A stretch of DNA of 64,000 nt from positions 496,001-560,000 of the forward strand of contig BSDZ01000039.1 in assembly GCA_030268105.1 (NCBI GenBank), read 5' to 3'. The notes under the pieces are model-generated. The model was not told the origin of the DNA. It searched no databases and saw only the letters and a list, made by a program, of their open reading frames with translations. The DNA is from Volvox africanus. Its lineage: Eukaryota > Chlorophyta > Chlorophyceae > Chlamydomonadales > Volvocaceae. Both the position numbers and the translations under genes were made by a program. Below, piece by piece: positions 52,725 to 64,000 of this stretch (positions within the stretch are counted from its first letter, which is position 1; every line of letters begins with the position of its first letter).

Positions 52725-52796
52725 AGCTCACGCTGAGTTTTGAACTCAGGTCGGCGGATTCAGAGTCCACAGTGCTAACCACTACACCACGCGAGC
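52725..52796 (-). tRNA. tRNA-Gln(CUG) copy 30, intact fold
   Basis: CGAC/TTCAAAA class, next to the left edge of the right duplicated block. Confidence 0.72.
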
Positions 52797-54029
52797 GTAT
52801 CATAGGATGAGAACCTGTTCAACCACACACTCACACCTGTTCCGCAGCAGAGCTCCATCGTTGAGCACCGCCCTCCCCTCTCATTCAGTTTGTCCACCCA
52901 TGCAGCTGCCCCCCCTGCTCATAACGCACGCACCTGAATGATAGATGAAGCAAGAATGGTGAATTCCAGCGCTGAAGAGCAGGTGCGTGGCTTGCTTGCT
53001 TCATATGCATGGCTTGCTTGTCAGTTCATTCGCAAGATAGGGCGGCATGCCATATGCATGCGATATGCCATCATGGCCGCCCCGTGAAGCACATACATGC
53101 ATGCTTGCTTGCTTATGATGATGGATGGACTCACACATGGAAAGAGCACAACCGCTCGACCAAGATCAAGCAGACCTGCATGGGTGCAAAAATGGTTTTA
53201 AACACAGTCATGCAGCGGCGGGTTGGGATGCATGCCACACCTGTATTGCTTGGGACACGAATTCTGATAGCTAGCAACAGGTGCAAGAGGCACAAGTCAA
53301 GCTAGCGGCACAAATCTAGCTAACGGCACAAGTCTAGCTAGCCGCACAAGTCTAGCTAGTGGCACAAATCTAGCTAGCGGCACCAGTCTAGCTGGCGGCA
53401 CAAGTCTAGCTGGCGGCACAAGTCTAGCTGGCGGCACAAATCTAGCTAGCGGCACAAGTCTAGCTGGCGGTACAAGTCTAGCTGGAGGCACAAATCTAGC
53501 TAGTGGCACCAGTCTAGCTACTGGCACCAGTCTAGCTAGCGGCACCAGTCTAGCTAGCGGCACCAGTCTAGCTGGCGGCACAAATCTAGCTAGCCACATG
53601 TGCCACTTGCTAGCCTGCCCGCTTGATGGTGCAGACGTGTAGATACTACAAGCAAACCATCGGAAGGTCAAAAGAACATCACGCATGCGCCGTCTGGTTG
53701 ATGCACCTGGTTGAACTGTCAGTAGTGGGTATCCATGCAAGCCACAGCTGTGCTTCTGTCATATGCATGCATGCGCCATCTATCTGTCTTTTCCGGATGA
53801 CGTAGGACACACACGCTGCAACATGATGGATCTCTCTGCCACCAGATCCCGATGTGATGTGATGTGATGTGATTTGGTTGAGACCAGTGCATGAGACCTT
53901 TGGGCAAGCTTACAGCCAAGATCCTTCAATCCTTCAGATCCTTCAGATCCTTAAGATATTCCTGCGGCAACGTGAGACCCCACACATTGATGAGCATCCT
54001 GGATGAGCGTTCTGCTCAGCCGCACAGGC

Positions 54030-54101
54030 AGCTCACGCTGAGTTTTGAACTCAGGTCGGCGGATTCAGAGTCCACAGTGCTAACCACTACACCACGCGAG
54101 C
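54030..54101 (-). tRNA. tRNA-Gln(CUG) copy 31, intact fold
   Basis: CGAC/TTCAAAA class; duplicate of 47509. Confidence 0.72.
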
Positions 54102-55423
54102 GTATCATGGGATGAGAACCTGTTCAACCACACACTCACACCTGTTCCGCAGCAGAGCTCCATCGTTGAGCACCGCCCTCCCCTCTCATTCAGTTTGTCC
54201 ACCCATGCAGCTGCCCCCCCTGCTCATAACGCACGCACCTGAATGATAGATGAAGCAAGAATGGTGAATTCCAGCGCTGAAGAGCAGGTGCGTGGCTTGC
54301 TTGCTTCATATGCATGGCTTGCTTGTCAGTTCATTCGCAAGATAGGGCGGCATGCCATATGCATGCGATATGCCATCATGGCCGCCCCGTGAAGCACATA
54401 CATGCATGCTTGCTTGCTTATGATGATGGATGGACTCACACATGGAAAGAGCACAACCGCTCGACCAAGATCAAGCAGACCTGCATGGGTGCAAAAATGG
54501 TTTTAAACACAGTGGTGCAGCGGCGGGTTGGGATGCATGCCACACCTGTATTGCTTGGGAAACGAATTCTGATAGCTAGCAACAGGTGCAAGAGGCAAAA
54601 GTCAAGCTAGCGGCACAAATCTAGCTAGCGGCACAAGTCTAGCTAGCCGCACAAGTCTAGCTAGTGGCACAAGTCAAGCTAGCGGCACAAATCTAGCTAG
54701 CGGCACAAGTCTAGCTAGCCGCACAAGTCTAGCTAGTGGCACAAATCTAGCTAGCGGCACAAGTCTAGCTGGCGGCACAAGTCTAGCTGGCGGCACAAGT
54801 CTAGCTGGCGGCACAAGTCTAGCTGGCGGCACAAATCTAGCTAGCGGCACAAGTCTAGCTGGCGGTACAAGTCTAGCTGGAGGCACAAATCTAGCTAGTG
54901 GCACCAGTCTAGCTACTGGCACCAGTCTAGCTAGCGGCACCAGTCTAGCTAGCGGCACCAGTCTAGCTGGCGGCACAAATCTAGCTAGCCACATGTGCCA
55001 CTTGCTAGCCTGCCCGCTTGATGGTGCAGACGTGTAGATACTACAAGCAAACCATCGGAAGGTCAAAAGAACATCACGCATGCGCCGTCTGGTTGATGCA
55101 CCTGGTTGAACTGTCAGTAGTGGGTATCCATGCAAGCCACAGCTGTGCTTCTGTCATATGCATGCATGCGCCATCTATCTGTCTTTTCCGGATGACGTAG
55201 GACACACACGCTGCAACATGATGGATCTCTCTGCCACCAGATCCCGATGTGATGTGATGTGATGTGATTTGGTTGAGACCAGTGCATGAGACCTTGTGCA
55301 TGCTTACAGCCAAGATCCTTCAATCCTTCAGATCCTTCAGATCCTTCAGATTTTCCTGCGGCAACATGAGAGCTCACACATTGATGAGCATCCTGGATGA
55401 GCGTTCTGCTCAGCCGCGCAGGC

Positions 55424-55495
55424 AGCTCACGCTGAGTTTTGAACTCAGGTCGGCGGATTCAGAGTCCACAGTGCTAACCACTACACCACGCGAGC
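55424..55495 (-). tRNA. tRNA-Gln(CUG) copy 32, intact fold
   Basis: CGAC/TTCAAAA class; duplicate of 48903. Confidence 0.72.
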
Positions 55496-56736
55496 GTATC
55501 ATAGGATGACAACCGGTTCAACCACACACTCACACCTGTTCCGCAGCAGAGCTCCATCGTTGAGCACCGCCCTCCCCTCTCATTCAGTTTGTCCACCCAT
55601 GCAGCTGCCCCCCCTGCTCATAACGCACGCACCTGAATGATAGATGAAGCAAGAATGGTGAATTCCAGCGCTGAAGAGCAGGTGCGTGGCTTGCTTGCTT
55701 CATATGCATGGCTTGCTTGTCAGTTCATTCGCAAGATAGGGCGGCATGCCATATGCATGCGATATGCCATCATGGCCGCCCCGTGAAGCACATACATGCA
55801 TGCTTGCTTGCTTATGATGATGGATGGACTCACACATGGAAAGAGCACAACCGCTCGACCAAGATCAAGCAGACCTGCATGGGTGCAAAAATGGTTTTAA
55901 ACACAGTCATGCAGCGGCGGGTTGGGATGCATGCCACACCTGTATTGCTTGGGAAACGAATTCTGATAGCTAGCAACAGGTGCAAGAGGCACAAGTCAAG
56001 CTAGCGGCACAAATCTAGCTAACGGCACAAGTCTAGCTAGCCGCACAAGTCTAGCTAGTGGCACAAATCTAGCTAGCGGCACCAGTCTAGCTGGCGGCAC
56101 AAGTCTAGCTGGAGGCACAAGTCTAGCTGGCGGCACAAATCTAGCTAGCGGCACAAGTCTAGCTGGCGGTACAAGTCTAGCTGGAGGCACAAATCTAGCT
56201 AGTGGCACCAGTCTAGCTAGTGGCACCAGTCTAGCTAGCGGCACCAGTCTAGCTAGCGGCACCAGTCTAGCTAGCGGCACCAGTCTAGCTGGCGGCACAA
56301 ATCTAGCTAGCCACATGTGCCACTTACTAGCCTGCCCGCTTGATGGTGCAGACGTGTAGATACTACAAGCAAACCATCGGAAGGTCAAAAGAACATCACG
56401 CATACGCCGTCTGGTTGATGCACCTGGTTGAACTGCCAGTAGTGGGTATCCATGCAAGCCGCAGCTGTGCTTCTGTCATATGCATGCATGCACCATCTAT
56501 CTGTCTTTTCCGGATGACGTAGGACACACACGCTGCAACATGATGGATCTCTCTGCCACCAGATCCCAATGTGATGTGATGTGATGTGATTTGGTTGAGA
56601 CCAGTGCATGAGACCTTGTGCATGCTTACAGCCAAGATCCTTCAATCCTTCAGATCCTTCAGATTTTCCTGCGGCAACGTGAGACCCCACACATTGATGA
56701 GCATCCTGGATGAGCGTTCTGCTCAGCCGCGCAGGC

Positions 56737-56808
56737 AGCTCACGCTGAGATTTGAACTCAGGTCGGCGGATTCAGAGTCCACAGTGCTAACCACTACACC
56801 ACGCGAGC
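56737..56808 (-). tRNA. tRNA-Gln(CUG) copy 33, intact fold
   Basis: CGAC/TTCAAAT class, equivalent to 50225. Confidence 0.72.
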
Positions 56809-56859
56809 GTATCATGGGATGAGAACCTGTTCAACCACACACTCACACCTGTTCCGCAG

Positions 56860-58316
56860 CAGAGCTCCATCGTTGAGCACCGCCCTCCCCTCTCATTCAG
56901 TTTGTCCACCCATGCAGCTGCCCCCCTGCTCATAACGCACGCACCTGAATGATAGATGAAGCAAGAATGGTGAATTCCAGCGCTGAAGAGCAGGTGCGTG
57001 GCTTGCTTGCTTCATATGCGTGGCTTGCTTGTCAGTTCATTCGCAAGATAGGGCGGCATGCCATATGCATGCGATATGCCATCATGGCCGCCCCGTGAAG
57101 CACATACATGCATGCTTGCTTGCTTATGATGATGGATGGACTCACACATGGAAAGAGCACAACCGCTCGACCAAGATCAAGCAGACCTGCATGGGTGCAA
57201 AAATGGTTTTAAACACAGTCGTGCAGTGGCGGGTTGGGATGCATGCCAAACCTGTAATGCTTGGGAAACCCATTCTGATAGCTAGCAACAGGTGCAAGAG
57301 GCACAAGTCTAGCTAGCGGCACAAGTCTAGCTAGTGGCACAAATCTAGCTGGCGGCACCAGTCTAGCTGGCGGCACCAGTCTAGCTGGCGGCACAAGTCT
57401 AGCTGGAGGCACAAATCTAGCTAGTGGCACCAGTCTAGCTAGTGGCACCAGTCTAGCTAGTGGCACCAGTCTAGCTGGCGGCACAAATCTAGCTAGCCAC
57501 ATGTGCCACTTACTAGCCTGCCCGCTTGATGGTGCAGACGTGTAGATACTACAAGCAAACCATCGGAAGGTCAAAAGAACATCACGCATGGGCCGTCTGG
57601 TTGATGCACCTGGTTGAACTGTCAGTAGTGGGTATCCATGCAAGCCGCAGCTGTGCTTCTGTCATATGCATGCATGCACCATCTATCTGTCTTTTCCGGA
57701 TGACGTAGGACACACACGCTGCAACATGATGGATCTCTCTGCCACCAGATCCCGATGTGATGTGATGTGATGTGATTTGGTCGAGACCAGTGCATGAGAC
57801 CTTGTGCATGCTTACAGCCAAGATCCTTCAATCTTTCAGATCCTTCAGATCCTCCAGATTTTCCTGCGGCAACGTGAGACCCCACACATTGATGAGCATC
57901 CTGGATAAGCATTCTGCTCAGCCGCGCAGGCAGCTCACGCTGAGATTTGAACTCAGGATGGCGGATTCAGAGTCCACAGTGCTAACCACTACACCACGCG
58001 AGCGTATCATGGGATGAGAACCTGTTCAACCACACACTCACACCTGTTCCGCAGCAGAGCTCCATCGTTGAGCACCGCCCTCCCCTCTCATTCAGTTTGT
58101 CCACCCATGCAGCTGCCCCCCCTGCTCATAACGCACGCACCTGAATGATAGATGAAGCAAGAATGGTGAATTCCAGCGCTGAAGAGCAGGTGCGTGGCTT
58201 GCTTGCTTCATATGCGTGGCTTGCTTGTCAGTTCATTCGCAAGATAGGGCGGCATGCCATATGCATGTGATATGCCATCATGGCCGCCCCGTGAAGCACA
58301 TACATGCATGCTTGCT
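56860..58316. repeat. Second duplicated block, left copy (offset 5684 bp)
   Basis: Shares private variants with 62544-64000: GGAAACCCATTC, CATGGGCCGTC, GGATAAGCATTCTG and ATGCATGTGATATG, all at +5684. Confidence 0.85.
57932..58003 (-). tRNA. tRNA-Gln(CUG) copy 34, intact fold
   Basis: CATC/TTCAAAT class, as at 33092; partner in the 5684-bp duplication is 63616. Confidence 0.72.
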
Positions 58317-59155
58317 TGCTTATGATGATGGATGGACTCACACATGGAAAGAGCACAACCGCTCGACCAAGATCAAGCAGACCTGCATGGGTGCAAAAAT
58401 GGTTTTAAACACAGTCGTGCAGTGGCGGGTTGGGATGCATGCCAAACCTGTAATGCTTGGGAAACGCATTCTGATAGCTAGCAACAGGTGCAAGAGGCAC
58501 AAGACAAGCTAGCGGCACAAATCTAGCTAGCGGCACAAGTCTAGCTAGCGGCACAAGTCTAGCTAGTGGCACAAATCTAGCTGGCGGCACCAGTCTAGCT
58601 GGCGGCACCAGTCTAGCTGGCGGCACAAGTCTAGCTGGAGGCACAAATCTAGCTAGCGGCACCAGTCTAGCTAGTGGCACCAGTCTAGCTAGCGGCACCA
58701 GTCTAGCTGGCGGCACAAATCTAGCTAGCCACATGTGCCACTTGCTAGCCTGCCCGCTTGATGGTGCAGACGTGTAGATACTACAAGCAAACCATCGGAA
58801 GGTCAAAAGAACATCACGCATGCGCCGTCTGGTTGATGCACCTGGTTGAACTGTCAGTAGTGGGTATCCATGCAAGCCGCAGCTGTGCTTCTGTCATATG
58901 CATGCATGCACCATCTATCTGTCTTTTCCGGATGACGTAGGACACACACGCTGCAACATGATGGATCTCTCTGCCACCAGATCCCGATGTGATGTGATGT
59001 GATGTGATTTGGTTGAGACCAGTGCATGAGACCTTGTGCATGCTTACAGCCAAGATCCTTGAGATCCTTCAGATCCTCCAGATTTTCCTGCGGCAACGTG
59101 AGACCCCACACATTGATGAGCATCCTGGATGAGCGTTCTGCTCAGCCGCGCAGGC

Positions 59156-59227
59156 AGCTCACGCTGAGATTTGAACTCAGGATGGCGGATTCAGAGTCCA
59201 CAGTGCTAACCACTACACCACGCGAGC
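59156..59227 (-). tRNA. tRNA-Gln(CUG) copy 35, intact fold
   Basis: CATC/TTCAAAT class. Confidence 0.72.
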
Positions 59228-60421
59228 GTATCATGGGATGACAACCTGTTCAACCACACAGTCACACCTGTTCCGCAGCAGAGCTGCATCGTTGAGCACC
59301 GCCCTCCCCTCTCATTCAGTTTGTCCACCCATGCAGCTGCCCCCCTGCTCATAACGCACGCATCTGAATGATAGATGAAGCAAGAATGGTGAATTCCAGC
59401 GCTGAAGAGCAGGTGCGTGGCTTGCTTGCTTCATATGCGTGGCTTGCTTGTCAGTTCATTCGCAAGATAGGGCGGCATGCCATATGCATGCGATATGCCA
59501 TCATGGCCGCCCCGTGAAGCACATACATGCATGCTTGCTTGCTTATGATGATGGATGGACTCACACATGGAAAGAGCACAACCGCTCGACCAAGATCAAG
59601 CAGACCTGCATGGGTGCAAAAATGGTTTTAAACACAGTCTTGCAGCGGCGGGTTGGGATGCATGCCAAACCTGTATTGCTTGGGAAACGCATTCTGATAG
59701 CTAGCAACAGGTGCAAGAGGCACAAGTCAAGCTAGCGGCACCAGTCTAGCTAGCGGCACAAGTCTAGCTAGTGGCACAAGTCAAGCTAGCGGCACAAGTC
59801 TAGCTAGCGGCACAAGTCTAGCTGGGGGCACAAGTCTAGCTGGCGGCACAAGTCTAGCTGGCGGCACAAACCTATATGCGGCACAAGTCTAGCTAGTGGC
59901 ACCAGTCTAGCTAGTGGCACCAGTCTAGCTAGTGGCACCAGTCTAGCTAGCGGCACCAGTCTAGCTGGCGGCACAAATCTATCTAGCCACATGTGCCACT
60001 TGCTAGCCTGCCCGCTTGATGGTGCAGACGTGTAGATACTACAAGCAAACCATCGGAAGGTCAAAAGAACATCACGCATGCGCCGTCTGGTTGATGCACC
60101 TGGTTGAACCGTCAGTAGTGGGTATCCATGCAAGCCACAGCTGTGCTTCTGTCATATGCATGCATGCACCATCTATCTGTCTTTTCCGGATGACGTAGGA
60201 CACACACGCTGCAACATGATGGATCTCTCTGCCACCAGATCCCGATGTGATGTGATGTGATGTGATTTGGTTGAGACCAGTGCATGAGACCTTGTGCATG
60301 CTTACAGCCAATATCCTTCAATCCTTCAGATCCTTCAGATCCTTCAGATTTTCCTGCGGCAACGTGAGAGCCCACACATTGATGAGCATCCTGGATGAGC
60401 GTTCTGCTCAGCCGCGCAGGC

Positions 60422-60493
60422 AGCTCACGCTGAGATTTGAACTCAGGTCGGCGGATTCAGAGTCCACAGTGCTAACCACTACACCACGCGAGC
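60422..60493 (-). tRNA. tRNA-Gln(CUG) copy 36, intact fold
   Basis: CGAC/TTCAAAT class; the last copy before the truncated unit. Confidence 0.72.
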
Positions 60494-60639
60494 GTATCAT
60501 GGGATGACAACCTGTTCAACCACACACTCACACCTGTTCCGCAGCAGAGCTCCATCGTTGAGCACCGCCCTCCCCTCTCATTCAGTTTGTCCACCCATGC
60601 AGCTGTCCCCCCTGCTCATAACGCACGCACCTGAATGAT

Positions 60640-60675
60640 AGATGAAGCAAGCAAACCATCAGAAGGTCAGTCTAG
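60640..60675. other. Compound deletion junction in a truncated satellite unit
   Basis: The unit is only 765 bp long. AGATGAAGCAA is joined at an AAGCAA microhomology to a short piece of a unit start (ACCATCAGAAGGTCA), then directly to the 18-bp array (GTCTAGCTAGTGGC). The 22-bp repeat, the TTTTAAAC segment and most of the minisatellite are missing. Confidence 0.85.
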
Positions 60676-61186
60676 CTAGTGGCACCAGTCTAGCTAGTAG
60701 CACCAGTCTAGTTAGCGGCACCAGTCTAGCTGGCGGCACAAATCTAGCTAGCCACATGTGCCACTTGCTAGCCTGCCTGCTTGATGGTGCAGACGTGTAG
60801 ATACTACAAGCAAACGATCGGAAGGTCAAAAGAACATCACGCATGCGCCGTCTGGTTGATGCACCTGGTTGAACTGTCAGTAGTGGGTATCCATGCAAGC
60901 CACAGCTGTGCTTCTGTCATATGCATGCATGCGCCATCTATCTGTCTTTTCCGGATGACGTAGGACACACACGCTGCAACGTGATGGATCTCTCTGCCAC
61001 CAGATCCCGATGTGATGTGATGTGATGTGATTTGGTTGAGACCAGTGCATGAGACCTTGTGCATGCTTACAGCCAAGATCCTTCAATCCTTCAGATCCTT
61101 CAGATCCTCCAGATTTTCCTGCGGCAACGTGAGACCCCACACATTGATGAGCATCCTGGATGAGCGTTCTGCTCAGCCAAGCAAGC

Positions 61187-61260
61187 AGCTCACGCTGTGA
61201 TTTTTGAACTCAGGTCCGCGGATTCAGAGTCCACAGTGCTAACCACTACACCACGCGAGC
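61187..61260 (-). pseudogene. tRNA-Gln-like copy 37, T-arm insertion
   Basis: 74 nt long: two extra bases in the T loop region (TTTTTGAA on the plus strand) plus a T-stem change. The first copy after the truncated unit. Confidence 0.7.
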
Positions 61261-62420
61261 GTATCATGGGATGACAACCTGTTCAACCACATACTCACAC
61301 CTGTTCCGCAGCAGAGCTCCATCGTTGAGCACCGCCCTCCCCTCTCATTCAGTTTGTCCACCCATGCAGCTGTCCCCCCTGCTCATCACGCACGCACCTG
61401 AATGATAGATGAAGCAAGAATGGTGAATTCCAGCGCTGAAGAGCAGGTGCGTGGCTTGCTTGCTTCATATGCGTGGCTTGCTTGTCAGTTCATTCACAAG
61501 ATAGGGCGGCATGCCATATGCATGCGATATGCCATCATGGCCGCCCCGTGAAGCACATACATGCATGCTTGCTTGCTTATGATGATGGATGGACTCACAC
61601 ATGGAAAGAGCACAACCGCTCGACCAAGATCAAGCAGACCTGCATGGGTGCAAAAATGGTTTTAAACACAGTCGTGCAGTGGCGGGTTGGGATGCATGCC
61701 AAACCTGTAATGCTTGGGAAACGCATTCTGATAGCTAGCAACAGGTGCAAGAGGCACAAGTCAAGCTAGCGGCACAAATCTAGCAAGCGGCACAAGTCTA
61801 GCTAGCGGCACAAGTCTAGCTAGTGGCACAAATCTAGCTGGCGGCACCAGTCTAGCTGGCGGCACCAGTCTAGCTGGCGGCACAAGTCTAGCTGGAGGCA
61901 CAAATCTAGCTAGTGGCACCAGTCTAGCTAGTGGCACCAGTCTAGCTAGCGGCACCAGTCTAGCTGGCGGCACAAATCTAGCTAGCCACATGTGCCACTT
62001 ACTAGCCTGCCCGCTTGATGGTGCAGACGTGTAGATACTACAAGCAAACCATCGGAAGGTCAAAAGAACATCACGCATACGCCGTCTGGTTGATGCACCT
62101 GGTTGAACTGTCAGTAGTGGGTATCCATGCAAGCCGCAGCTGTGCTTCTGTCATATGCATGCATGCACCATCTATCTGTCTTTTCCGGATGACGTAGGAC
62201 ACACACGCTGCAACATGATGGATCTCTCTGCCACCAGATCCCGATGTGATGTGATGTGATGTGATTTGGTTGAGACCAGTGCATGAGACCTTGTGCATGC
62301 TTACAGCCAAGATCCTTCAATCCTTCAGATCCTTCAGATCCTTCAGATTTTCCTGCGGCAACGTGAGACCCCACACATTGATGAGCATCCTGGATGAGCG
62401 TTCTGCTCAGCCGCGCAGGC

Positions 62421-62492
62421 AGCTCACGCTGAGATTTGAACTCAGGATGGCGGATTCAGAGTCCACAGTGCTAACCACTACACCACGCGAGC
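62421..62492 (-). tRNA. tRNA-Gln(CUG) copy 38, intact fold
   Basis: CATC/TTCAAAT class. Confidence 0.72.
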
Positions 62493-62543
62493 GTATCATG
62501 GGATGAGAACCTGTTCAACCACACAGTCACACCTGTTCCGCAG

Positions 62544-64000
62544 CAGAGCTCCATCGTTGAGCACCGCCCTCCCCTCTCATTCAGTTTGTCCACCCATGCA
62601 GCTGCCCCCCTGCTCATAACGCACGCACCTGAATGATAGATGAAGCAAGAATGGTGAATTCCAGCGCTGAAGAGCAGGTGCGTGGCTTGCTTGCTTCATA
62701 TGCGTGGCTTGCTTGTCAGTTCATTCGCAAGATAGGGCGGCATGCCATATGCATGCGATATGCCATCATGGCCGCCCCGTGAAGCACATACATGCATGCT
62801 TGCTTGCTTATGATGATGGATGGACTCACACATGGAAAGAGCACAACCGCTCGACCAAGATCAAGCAGACCTGCATGGGTGCAAAAATGGTTTTAAACAC
62901 AGTCGTGCAGTGGCGGGTTGGGATGCATGCCAAACCTGTAATGCTTGGGAAACCCATTCTGATAGCTAGCAACAGGTGCAAGAGGCACAAGTCTAGCTAG
63001 CGGCACAAGTCTAGCTAGTGGCACAAATCTAGCTGGCGGCACCAGTCTAGCTGGCGGCACCAGTCTAGCTGGCGGCACAAGTCTAGCTGGAGGCACAAAT
63101 CTAGCTAGTGGCACCAGTCTAGCTAGTGGCACCAGTCTAGCTAGTGGCACCAGTCTAGCTGGCGGCACAAATCTAGCTAGCCACATGTGCCACTTACTAG
63201 CCTGCCCGCTTGATGGTGCAGACGTGTAGATACTACAAGCAAACCATCGGAAGGTCAAAAGAACATCACGCATGGGCCGTCTGGTTGATGCACCTGGTTG
63301 AACTGTCAGTAGTGGGTATCCATGCAAGCCGCAGCTGTGCTTCTGTCATATGCATGCATGCACCATCTATCTGTCTTTTCCGGATGACGTAGGACACACA
63401 CGCTGCAACATGATGGATCTCTCTGCCACCAGATCCCGATGTGATGTGATGTGATGTGATTTGGTCGAGACCAGTGCATGAGACCTTGTGCATGCTTACA
63501 GCCAAGATCCTTCAATCTTTCAGATCCTTCAGATCCTCCAGATTTTCCTGCGGCAACGTGAGACCCCACACATTGATGAGCATCCTGGATAAGCATTCTG
63601 CTCAGCCGCGCAGGCAGCTCACGCTGAGATTTGAACTCAGGATGGCGGATTCAGAGTCCACAGTGCTAACCACTACACCACGCAAGCGTATCATGGGATG
63701 AGAACCTGTTCAACCACACACTCACACCTGTTCCGCAGCAGAGCTCCATCGTTGAGCACCGCCCTCCCCTCTCATTCAGTTTGTCCACCCATGCAGCTGC
63801 CCCCCCTGCTCATAACGCACGCACCTGAATGATAGATGAAGCAAGAATGGTGAATTCCAGCGCTGAAGAGCAGGTGCGTGGCTTGCTTGCTTCATATGCG
63901 TGGCTTGCTTGTCAGTTCATTCGCAAGATAGGGCGGCATGCCATATGCATGTGATATGCCATCATGGCCGCCCCGTGAAGCACATACATGCATGCTTGCT
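62544..64000. repeat. Second duplicated block, right copy (offset 5684 bp, cut by window end)
   Basis: Partner of 56860-58316; a visible difference is CGCAAGC for CGCGAGC at 63681-63687. The match continues to the last base of the window, so the true length is unknown. Confidence 0.85.
63616..63687 (-). tRNA. tRNA-Gln(CUG) copy 39, intact fold
   Basis: CATC/TTCAAAT class with acceptor 5' strand GCTTGCG (extra G-U pair), like the copy at 22531. Confidence 0.7.

Larger units (their letters stand above)
52821..56641. repeat. Duplicated multi-unit block, right copy (offset 6521 bp)
   Basis: Right partner of 46300-50120. Differences seen: AAAAGTC for ACAAGTC at about 54597, GATGAGAACCTG for GATGACAACCGG at 54112, and one 18-mer variant near 56110. 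The match ends where 56640 has one ATCCTTCAG 9-mer fewer. Confidence 0.88.
31829..64000. repeat. Satellite block C: expanded units with higher-order repeats
   Basis: Array resumes with the second CTTCT and runs to the window end. tRNA spacing from 33092 is 1358, 1240, 1297, 1277, 1286, 1402, 1214, 1322, 1394, 1322, 1305, 1394, 1322, 1286, 1214, 1305, 1394, 1313, 1195, 1224, 1266, 765, 1234 and 1195 bp. Most steps differ by multiples of 18 or 9 bp, reflecting the 18-bp minisatellite and an ATCCTTCAG 9-mer. The first unit (31829-32500) has lost its tRNA segment. Expanded 18-bp arrays lie at about 32486-32628, 33659-34016, 35016-35266, 36250-36554, 37556-37840, 38833-39117, 40163-40518, 41521-41732, 42735-43054, 44053-44448, 45451-45770, 46773-47074, 48074-48469, 49472-49791, 50794-51078, 52080-52291, 53294-53595, 54599-54990, 55993-56312, 57305-57498, 58501-58730, 59724-59988, 60668-60753, 61758-61987 and 62989-63182. 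Confidence 0.95.

Overview
The window is eukaryotic repeat DNA and contains no host protein-coding gene that I can support. It is a long tandem satellite array with units of about 1.0 to 1.4 kb (roughly 40 units). Two Ty3/gypsy chromodomain LTR retrotransposons (chromoviruses) interrupt the array in the same orientation, and one of them carries a nested solo LTR of a related family. The host cannot be named. Chromoviruses and an initiator-Met-like primer site similar to the plant type weakly favour a plant or green-algal lineage. C-to-T changes at CpG in the older element suggest cytosine methylation.

Layout: 1-11528 satellite block A (units 1013-1201 bp); 11529-18999 element 1 (7471 bp, two 824-bp LTRs, target duplication ACGCA, long open gag and pol); 19000-23545 satellite block B; 23546-31828 element 2 (8283 bp, diverged LTRs, target duplication CTTCT, several nonsense and frameshift lesions, and an 815-bp solo LTR at 26024-26838 flanked by GGATT); 31829-64000 satellite block C (units mostly 1195-1402 bp, with recent multi-unit duplications).

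The main discovery in the satellite is that nearly every unit carries, on the minus strand, a 72-nt sequence with the cloverleaf, A box, B box, CUG anticodon and U73 discriminator of a eukaryotic tRNA-Gln. I located 39 copies. Twenty-two fold without a mismatch (copy 22531 and 21 copies from 33 kb onward), four have one mismatched pair, and 13 are degenerate, mostly in blocks A and B. Most of the unit-length variation comes from an 18-bp minisatellite inside each unit.

In the retrotransposons gag and pol share one reading frame and are separated by a single UAG followed by a possible stem, in both copies. This suggests expression of Pol by stop-codon readthrough. Element 1 looks young and open, but the third residue of its integrase DDE triad is Lys. 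The LTRs contain a series of short hairpins whose arms change together between LTR variants. Other open frames in the satellite (98-codon plus-strand frame, LVPLAR-type minus-strand frames) are best read as by-products of repeat homogenisation.
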